From: Symsagittifera roscoffensis
Taxonomy: Eukaryota > Xenacoelomorpha > Acoela > Convolutidae
DNA: 64,000 bases
Direction of reading: 5' to 3'
NCBI RefSeq assembly: GCF_963678635.1
Contig: NC_087070.1
Coordinates: forward strand, 34,725,109 to 34,789,108
How positions within the stretch are numbered: position 1 is the stretch's first letter; every line of letters starts with the position of its first letter. The position numbers and the translations under genes are program-made. The notes under the pieces are model-generated. The model made no database searches and was not told where the DNA came from. It worked only from the letters and a program-made list of their open reading frames with translations. This document shows, one piece after another, positions 54,663-64,000 of the stretch.

Positions 54663-57600
54663 TTTATTATTTTCGGGCCAAAGAGACTATTTACTACATC
54701 ATGGAATGAAAAGCTTTAATCAAAAAATTTTTTGCGCAGCAAATGGCATTTTTTTTATTTGTAGCACAACACGTAACTCAAAAAATGTATCTTTTCCTTA
54801 AAATTGTTAATTGAGACTTGGTTTTAACCCCCCTATACTTTGCTTAAATTTTAAACAATAGTAACCATCAACAATTAAATCAAAATCTGTGTAACTATTT
54901 TAGATGCTCATAAAAATTTCTACAGACGCTTGGAAAGTATAGCTTTTTGGTTCAAATTTTTCTTTTTTTAAAGGAGCTGTTCACTTTTTTTGCTCATTTT
55001 TGGTTGTTCTTGAATTTTTTCCAATTTTCTCCAATTCGTTGCTTCACTTTAAAAAAAACTGCTTTCAACTTTCGAGTGTGCAAATAATGAAATGCAGCAG
55101 GATTTTGATTTATTCAACTGTGTTAACTTATCCTGTTTGTCTTATCTTTTTGTTCCAATGATGACGTACATTGTCTGAAGTTGACTGACAGAAACTAAGG
55201 TGAATGTGGTGGCTTTTAGGTCATCTTGAGGTAGGTCAGGAAAAACTCGTATGAATTCAAGTGCTGTGCCAAGACAAAAAGACAAAACTAAATGAAGCCC
55301 AAATGAAAGCGAGAATTTACTCTTGAATCTTTTTCTTTGGAATAGTTTATTAGTTTTGTTGCATTTTTGCATCGCTTTGGGACCTCTTAAATTGTATCCG
55401 CCCCTTCTTGCACCTAGAGATGATTGTCCCCTTTTGCAAAAGGGGGGGGGTATAGTTACAGAGATTCCTTTTTTCATGTTTTGATGTTTCTTTACTATTT
55501 CAAAAATGTAAAAACGGAGGAGCAACTGCAATCATGTTTTAAGTTTATGAGACAAGCTTCAGTATATGCTGCGATGACCCTGTATTTGAATGGCAAAACT
55601 TCAGCTTGTCGACTTTGAAAGTCGGAATAAAGACGAGCACCTGTTGAGCCAGGAATGAATTGCATTGAAAATCTTAACTGCTCCCCCATTTTGTAAAAGG
55701 GGATTAGCCGTTATATCGGTTCATGATAGGGGTAGCAATTCGTTTCTAGGTACCAGAGGGGGAGTAGTTAAAAATCGGAACTCGTTAACTATATGCCCCT
55801 TTATTATTTTCGGGCCAAATAGACTATTTACTACATCATGGAATGTAAAGCTTTAATCAAAAAAATTTTTGCGCAGCAAATGACATTTTTTAATTTGTAG
55901 CACAACACGTAACTCAAAAATTGTATCTTTTCCCTAAAATTGTTAATTGAGACTTGGTTTTAACTCCCCTATACTTTGCTTAAATTTTAAACAATAGTAA
56001 ACATCAACAATTAAATCAAAACTTGTGTAACTAGTTTAGATGCTCATAAAATTTTCTACAGACGCTTGGAAAATATAGCTTTTTGTTCAAATTTTTCTTT
56101 TTTTTTGAAAGGAGTTGTTCACTTTTTTTGCTCATTTTTGGTTGTTCTTGAATTTTTTCCAATTTTCTCCAATTGGTTGCTTCACATTAAAAAAAATGCT
56201 TTCAACTTTCGAGTGTGCAAATAATGAAATACAGCAGGATTTTGATTTGTTCAACTCTGTTAACTTATCCTGTTTGTCTTATCTTTTTGTTCCAATGATG
56301 AAGTACATTGTCTGAAGTTGACTGACAGAAATTAAGGTGAATTTGGTGGCTTTTGGGTCATGTTGAGGTAGGTCAGGGAAAACTCGTATGAATTCAAGTG
56401 CTGTGCCGAGACAAAAAGACAAAACTAAATGAAGCCCAAATAAAAGCGAGATTTTACTTCTTGAATCTTTTTCTTTGGAATTGTTTATTAGTTTTGTTGC
56501 ATTTCTTGCATCGTTTTGGGACCTTCTAAATTGTATCAGCTCCTTCTTACACCTAGTGATGATTGTGCCCTTTTGCAAAAGGGGGGGGGGGTATAGTTAC
56601 AGAGATTCCTTTTTTTCATGTTTTGATGTTTCTTTATTATTTTAAAAATGTAAAAACGGAAGAGCAACTGCAATCATGTTTTAAGTTTATGAGACAAACT
56701 TCAGTATATGCTGCAATGACCCTGTACTTGAATGGCAAAACTTCAGCTTGTCGACTGTGAAAGTCGGAATAAAGACGAGCACCTGTTGAGCCGGGAATGA
56801 ATTGCATTGAATATCTTAACTGTTCCCCCATTTTGTAAAAGGGGATTAGCCGTTAAATCGGTTCATGATAGGGGTAGCAATTCGTTTCTAGGTACCAGAG
56901 GGGGAGTAGCTAAAAATCGGATCTCTTTAACAATATGCCCCTTTATTATTTTCGGGCCAAAGAGACTATTTACTCTATCATGGAATGTAAAGTTTTAATC
57001 AAAAAAATTTTTGCGAAGCAAATGGCATTTTTTTTATTTGTAATACAACACGTAACTCAAAAATTGTATCTTTTCCTTAAAATTGGTAATTGAGACTTGG
57101 TTTTAACTCCCCCATACTTTGCTTAAATTTTAAACAATTGTAACCATCAACAATTAAATCAAAACTTGTCTAACTATTTTAGATGCTCATAAAATTTTCT
57201 ACAGACGCTTGGAAAATATAGCTTTTGGTTCAAATTTTTCTTTTTTTTGAAACGAGCTGTTCACTTTTTTGCTCATTTTTGGTTGTTCTTGAATTTTTCC
57301 AATTTTCTCCAATTGGTTGCTTGACTTTAAAAAAAACTGCTTTCAATTTTTGAGTGTGCAAATAATGAAATGCAGCAGGATTTTGATTTATTCAACTGTG
57401 TTAACTTATCTTGTTTGTCTTATCTTTTTGTTCCAATGATGACGTACATTGCCTGAAGTTGACTGACAGAAACTAAGGTGAATGTGGTGGCTTTGAGTCA
57501 TCTTGAGGTAGGTCAGGGAAAATTCGTATGAATTCAAGTGCTGTGCCACGATAAAAAGACAAAACTAAATGAAGCCCAAATGAAAGCGAGATTTTACTTC

Positions 57601-60600
57601 TTGAATCTTTTTCTTTGGAATTGTTTATTAGTTTTGTTGCGATTCTTGCATCGTTTTGGGACCTCTTAAATTGTATCCGCCCGTTCTTGCACCTAGTGAT
57701 GATTGTGCCTTTTTGCAAAAGGGGGGGGGGGTATAGTTACAGAGATTCTTTTTTTCATGTTTTGATGTTTCTTTACTATTTTAAAAAAGTAAAAACGGAG
57801 GAGCAACTGCAATCAAGTTTTAAGTTTATGAGACAAGCTTCAGTATATGCTGCGATGACCCTGTACTTGAATGGCAAAACTTCAGCTTGTCGACTTTGAA
57901 AGTCGGAATAAAGACGAGCACCTGTTGAGCCGGGAATGAATTGCATTGAATACCTTAACTGTTCCACCATTTTGTAAAAGGGCATTAGCCGTTAAAACGG
58001 TTCATGATAGGGGTAGCAATTCGTTTCTGGGTACCAGAGGGGGAGTAGTTAAAAATCGGATCTCTTTAACTATATGCCCCTTTATTATTTTTGGGCCAAA
58101 GAGACTATTTACTACATCATGGAATGTAAAGCTTTGATCAAAAAAATTTTTGCGCAGCAAATGGCATTTTTTTTATTTGTAACACAACACGTAACTCAAA
58201 AATTGTTTCTTTTCCTTAAAAATGTTGATTGAAACTTGGTTTTATCTCCCCTATACTTTGCTTAAATTTTAAACAAAAGTAACCATCAACAATTAAACCA
58301 AAAACTTGTGTAACATTTTAGATGCTCATAAAATTTTCGACAGACGCTTGGAAAATATAGCTTTTTGTTCAATTTTTTTTTGAAAGGAGCTGTTCACTTT
58401 TTTTTGCTCATTTTTGGTTGTTCTTGAATTTTTTCCAATTTTCTCCAATTGGTTGCTTCACTTTTAAAAAAAAACTGCTTTCAACTTTCGAGTGTGCAAA
58501 TAAGGAAATACAGCAGGATTTTGATTTATTCAACTGTGTTAACTTATCCTGTTTGTCTTATCTTTTTGTTACAATGATGAAGTACATTGTCTGAAGTTGA
58601 CTGACAGAAACTAAGGTGAATGTGGTGGCTTTTAGGTCAATTTGAGGTAGGTCAGGGAAAACTTGTATGGATTCAAGTGCTGTGCCAAGACAAAAAGACA
58701 AAACTAAATGAAGCCCAAATGAAAGCGAGAATTTACTTCTTGAATCTTTTTCTTTGGAATAGTTTATTAGTTTTGTTGCATTTTTGCATCGCTTTGGGAC
58801 CTCTTAAATTGTATCCGCCCCTTCTTGCACCTAGAAATGATTGTCCCCTTTTGCAAAAGGGGGGTATAGTTACAGAGATTCCTTTTTTCATGTTTTGATG
58901 TTTTTTTACTATTTTAAAAATGTAAAAACGGAGGAGCAACTGCAATCATGTTTTAAGTTTATGAGACAAGCTTCAGTATATGCTGCAATGACCCTGTATT
59001 TGAATGGCAAAACTTCAGCTTGTCGACTTTGAAAGTCGGAATAAAGACGAGCACCTGTTGAGCAAGGAATGAATTGCATTGAAAATCTTAACTGCTCCCC
59101 CATTTCGTAAAAGGGGATTAGCTTTTACATCGGTTCATGATAGGGGTAGCAATTCGTTTCTGGGTACCAGAGGGGGAGTAGTTAAAAATCGGATCTCTTT
59201 AACTATATGCCCCTTTATTATTTTTGGGCCAAAGAGACTATTTACTACATCATGGAATGTAAAGCTTTGATCAAAAAAATTTTTGCGCAGCAAATGGCAT
59301 TTTTTTTATTTGTAACACAACACGTAACTCAAAAATTGTTTCTTTTCCTTAAAAATGTTGATTGAAACTTGGTTTTATCTCCCCTATACTTTGCTTAAAT
59401 TTTAAACAAAAGTAACCATCAACAATTAAACCAAAAACTTGTGTAACATTTTAGATGCTCATAAAATTTTCGACAGACGCTTGGAAAATATAGCTTTTTG
59501 TTCAATTTTTTTTTGAAAGGAGCTGTTCACTTTTTTTTGCTCATTTTTGGTTGTTCTTGAATTTTTTCCAATTTTCTCCAATTGGTTGCTTCACTTTTAA
59601 AAAAAAACTGCTTTCAACTTTCGAGTGTGCAAATAAGGAAATACAGCAGGATTTTGATTTATTCAACTGTGTTAACTTATCCTGTTTGTCTTATCTTTTT
59701 GTTACAATGATGAAGTACATTGTCTGAAGTTGACTGACAGAAACTAAGGTGAATGTGGTGGCTTTTAGGTCAATTTGAGGTAGGTCAGGGAAAACTTGTA
59801 TGGATTCAAGTGCTGTGCCAAGACAAAAAGACAAAACTAAATGAAGCCCAAATGAAAGCGAGAATTTACTTCTTGAATCTTTTTCTTTGGAATAGTTTAT
59901 TAGTTTTGTTGCATTTTTGCATCGCTTTGGGACCTCTTAAATTGTATCCGCCCCTTCTTGCACCTAGAAATGATTGTCCCCTTTTGCAAAAGGGGGGTAT
60001 AGTTACAGAGATTCCTTTTTTCATGTTTTGATGTTTTTTTACTATTTTAAAAATGTAAAAACGGAGGAGCAACTGCAATCATGTTTTAAGTTTATGAGAC
60101 AAGCTTCAGTATATGCTGCAATGACCCTGTATTTGAATGGCAAAACTTCAGCTTGTCGACTTTGAAAGTCGGAATAAAGACGAGCACCTGTTGAGCAAGG
60201 AATGAATTGCATTGAAAATCTTAACTGCTCCCCCATTTCGTAAAAGGGGATTAGCTTTTACATCGGTTCATGATAGGGGTAGCAATTCGTTTCTAGGTAC
60301 CAGAGGGGGAGTAGTTAAAAATCGGATCTCTTTAACTGTATGTCCTTTTATTATTTTTGGGCCAAAGAGACTATTTACTACATCTTTGAATGTAAATTTT
60401 TGATCAAAAAAATTTTTGCGCAGCAAATGACATTTTTTAATTTGTAGCACAACACGTAACTCAAAAATTGTATCTTTTCCCTAAAATTGTTAATTGAGAC
60501 TTGGTTTTAACTCCCCTATACTTTGCTTAAATTTTAAACAATAGTAAACATCAACAATTAAATCAAAACTTGTGTAACTATTTTAGATGCTCATAAAATT

Positions 60601-63600
60601 TTCTACAGACGCTTGGAAAATATAGCTTTTTGTTCAAATTTTTCCTTTTTTTTGAAAGGAGTTGTTCACTTTTTTTGCTCTTTTTTGGTTGTTTATGAAT
60701 TTTTTCCAATTTTCTTCAATTGGTTGCTTCACTTTAAAAAAAAACTGCTTTCAACTTTCGAGTGTGCAAATAAGGAAATACAGCAGGATTTTGATTTATT
60801 CAACTCTGTTAACTTATCCTGTTTGTCTTATCTTTTTGCTCCAATGATGAAGTACATTGTCTGAAGTTGACTGACAGAAACTAAGGTGAATGTGGTGGCT
60901 TTTGGGTTATCTTGAGGTAGGTCTGGGAAAACTCGTATGAATTCAAGTGCTGTGCCGAGACAAAAAGACAAAACTAAATGAAGCCCAAATAAAAGCGAGA
61001 TTTTACATCTTGAATCTTTTTCTTTGGAATTGTTTATTAGTTTTGTTGCATTTCTTGCATCGTTTTGGGACCTCCTAAATTGTATACGCCCCTTCTTACA
61101 CCTAGTGATGATTGTGCCCTTTTGCAAAAGGCGGGGGGTATAGTTACAGAGATTCCTTTTTTCCATGTTTTGATGTTTCTTTATTATTTTAAAATTGTAA
61201 AAACGGAAGAGCAACTGCAATCATGTTTTAAGTTTATGAGACAAGCTTCAGTATATGCTGCAATGACCCTGTACTTGAATGGCAAAACTTCAGCTTGTCG
61301 ACTTTGAAAGTCGGAAAAAAGACGAGCACCTGTTGAGCCGGGAATTAATTGCATTGAATATCTTAACTGTTCCCCCATTTTGTAAAAGGGAATTAGCCGT
61401 TAAATCGGTTCATGATAGGGTAAACAATTCGTTGCTAGTTACCAGAAGGGGAGTAGCTAAAAATCGGATCTCTTTAACTATATATACCTTTATTATTTTC
61501 GGGCCAAAGAGACTATTTACTACATCATGGAATGTAAAGCTTTAATCAAAAAATTTTTTGCGCAGCAAATGGCATTTTTTTTATTTGTAGCACAACACGT
61601 AACTCAAAATCTGTATATTTTCCTTTAATTTGTTAATTGAGACTTGTTTTTAACTCCCCTATACTTTGCTTAAATTTTAAACAACTGTTACAATCAACAA
61701 ATAAATCAAAACTTGTGTAACTATTTTAGATGCTCATAAAATTTTCTACAGACGCTTAGAAAATATAGCTTTTTGGTTCAAATTTTTCTTTTTTTTTGAA
61801 TCGAGCTGTTCACTTTTTTGCTCATTTTTGGTTGTTCTTGATTTTTTTCCAATTTTTTCCAATTAGTTGCTTCACTTTTAAAAAAAACTGCTTTCAATTT
61901 TCGAGTGTGCAAATAATGAAATGCAGCAGGATTTTGATTTATTCAACTGTGTTAATTTATCCTGTTTGTCTTATCTTTTTGTTCCAATGATGACGTTTAT
62001 TGCCTGAAGTTGACTGACAGAAACTAAGGTGAATGTGATGGCTTTGAGTCATCTTGAGGTAGGTCAGGGAAAACTCGTATGAATTCAAGTGCTGTGCCAA
62101 GACAAAAAGACAAAACTAAATGAAGCCCAAATGAAAGCGAGATTTTACTTCTTGAATCTTTTTCTTTGGAATTGTTTATTAGTTTTGTTGCGATTCTTGC
62201 ATCGTTTTGGGACCTCTTAAATTGTATCCGCCCCTTCTTGCACCTAGTGATGATTGTGCCCTTTTGCAAAAGGGGGGGGGGGTATAGTTACAGAGATTCC
62301 CTTTTTCATGTTTTGATGTTTCTTTACTATTTTAAAAAACTAAAAAACGGAGGAGCAACTGCAATCATGTTTTAAAATTATGAGACAAGCTTCAGTGTAT
62401 GCTGCGATGACCCTGTACTTGAATGGCAAAACTTCAGCTTGTCGACTTTGAAAGTCGGAATAAAGACGAGCACCTGTTGAGCAAGGAATGAATTGCATTG
62501 AAAATCTTAACTGCTCCCCCATTTCGTAAAAGGGGATTAGCTTTTACATCGGTTCATGATAGGGGTAGCAATTCGTTTCTAGGTACCAGAGGGGGAGTAG
62601 TTAAAAATCGGATCTCTTTAACTGTATGTCCTTTTATTATTTTTGGGCCAAAGAGACTATTTACTACATCTTTGAATGTAAATTTTTGATCAAAAAAATT
62701 TTTGCGCAGCAAATGACATTTTTTAATTTGTAGCACAACACGTAACTCAAAAATTGTATCTTTTCCCTAAAATTGTTAATTGAGACTTGGTTTTAACTCC
62801 CCTATACTTTGCTTAAATTTTAAACAATAGTAAACATCAACAATTAAATCAAAACTTGTGTAACTATTTTAGATGCTCATAAAATTTTCTACAGACGCTT
62901 GGAAAATATAGCTTTTTGGTTCAAATTTTTCTTTTTTTTGAAACGAGCTGTTCATTTTTTGCTCATTTTTGGTTGTTCTTGATTTTTTTCCAATTTTTTC
63001 CGATTAGTTGCTTCAATTTAAAAAAAAACTGCTTTCAACTTTCGTGTGTGCAAATAAGGAAATACAGCAGGATTTTGATTTATTCAACTGTGCTAACTTA
63101 TCCTGTTTGTCTTATCTTTTTGTTCCAATGATGAAGTACATTGTCTGAAGTTGACTGACAGAAACTAAGGTGAATGTGGTGGCTTTTAGGTCAATTTGAG
63201 GTAGGTCAGGGAAAACTTGTATGAATTCAAGTGCTGTTCCAAGACAAAAAGACAAAACTAAATGAAGCCCAAATGAAAGCGAGATTTTACTTCTTGAATC
63301 TTTTTCTTTGGAATTGTTTATTAGTTTTGTTGCAGTTTTTGCTTCTTTTTGGGACCTACTAAATTGTATTCGCCCCTTCTTGCACCTAGTGATGATTGTG
63401 CCCTTTTGCAAAAGGGGGGGGGGTATAGTTACAGAGATTCCTTTGTTTCATATTTTGATGTTTCTTTACTATTTTAAAAATGTAAAAACGGAGGAGCAAC
63501 TGCAATCATGTTTTAAATTTATGAGACAAGCTTCAGTATATGCTGCAATGACCCTGTACTTGAATGGCAAAACTTCAGCTTGTCGACTTTGAAAGTCGGA

Positions 63601-64000
63601 TTAAAGACGAGCACCTGTTGAGCCGGGAATTAATTGCATTGAATATCTTAACTGTTCCCCCATTTTGTAAAAGGGAATTAGCCGTTAAATCGGTTCATGA
63701 TAGGGGTAACAATTCGTTTCTAGGAACCAGAGGGGGAGTAGCTAAAAATCGGATCTCTTTAACTATATATAACTTTATTATTTTCCTGCCAAAGAGACTA
63801 TTTACTACATCATGGAATGTAAAGCTTTGATCAAAAAAATTTTTGCGCAGCAAATGGCATTTTGTTTATTTGTAACACAACACGTAACTCAAAAATTGTA
63901 TCTTTTCCTTAAAAATGTTAATTGAGACTTGGTTTTAACTCCCCTATACTTTGCTTAAATTTTAAACAATAGTAACCATCAACAGTTAAACCAAAACTGG
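54663..64000. repeat. tandem array 2, units of about 1.14 kb, continues past the window
   Basis: The unit marker GGGCCAAAGAGACTATTTA occurs near 54673, 55810, 56952, 58090, 59222, 60357, 61500, 62644 and 63783. This gives more than eight units with periods of 1132-1144 bp. Units at 58090-59222 and 59222-60357 are almost identical. The order of unit types parallels array 1: unit 3 here and unit 2 there share GATTCTTGCATCG and CCGTTCTTG, and a unit with AAAGGCGGGG occurs late in both. Each unit has the palindrome CCCTTTTGCAAAAGGG followed by 4-10 G. No gene is supported in the units. Confidence 0.94.

Noticed and set aside
43883-64000. Plus-strand 63-94-codon frames in each satellite unit as a gene family
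   Set aside because: Frames vary in length and start between units, overlap other open frames of the same sequence and show no known domain. Their repetition follows from the satellite itself.
43883-64000. Spliced-leader, 5S rRNA or snRNA gene in the 1.14-kb unit
   Set aside because: I compared the unit with the conserved parts of U1, U4, U5, U6 and 5S rRNA and found no match. No splice-donor-plus-Sm-site arrangement of a spliced leader was seen.

Overview
The window looks like AT-rich, repeat-dense nuclear DNA of a metazoan, probably an invertebrate, which I cannot name. The evidence is GT-AG introns, a rhodopsin-family GPCR exon, U2 snRNA-like sequences, a Maverick/Polinton (adintovirus-like) element, a decayed Ty3/gypsy LTR retrotransposon, foldback/MITE-like elements and long tandem arrays. 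There is no prokaryotic gene organisation. Two runs of exactly 200 N (11461-11660 and 50231-50430) are assembly gaps.

Layout. 1-11460: mostly non-coding, with two weak coding remnants near the start, a perfect hairpin (976-1003), a three-copy direct repeat (4361-4860) and two tRNA-like patches (9.7 and 10.25 kb). 11661-21921: a Polinton-type element cut on its left by a gap. It carries a broken hexon-like capsid gene fragment, an intact adenain-like cysteine protease, two leftward genes (a protein with an H-x-H motif and a PC4-like ssDNA-binding protein), an unrecognised rightward gene with a C-terminal basic motif, and a three-exon protein-primed DNA polymerase B. The polymerase carries three C2H2 zinc fingers and an endonuclease VII-like insert. 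No integrase, packaging ATPase or penton gene is visible. 22.4-27.4 kb: three inverted-repeat elements, one with arms of about 0.5 kb. 28.17-34.8 kb: a heavily frameshifted Ty3/gypsy element (Gag, protease, RT, RNase H, integrase, polypurine tract and start of the 3' LTR) with no recognisable 5' LTR.

37995-64000: two copies of a large duplicated block. Each holds a minisatellite, a U2-like sequence, an oppositely oriented minisatellite, several kb of unique sequence, and then an array of repeats of about 1.14 kb. The second copy starts exactly at an assembly gap, so it may be a true tandem duplication or an uncollapsed haplotype. Between the copies lies a 198-bp GPCR exon with clean splice sites, the only clear host protein-coding sequence, followed by two MITE-like elements.

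How the parts work together. In the Polinton the replication genes (polymerase, PC4-like protein) and the protease remain open while the visible capsid fragment is broken. This suggests an element with a still-readable replication module but a damaged capsid module. Most of the remaining window is transposon or satellite sequence without function that I can support.
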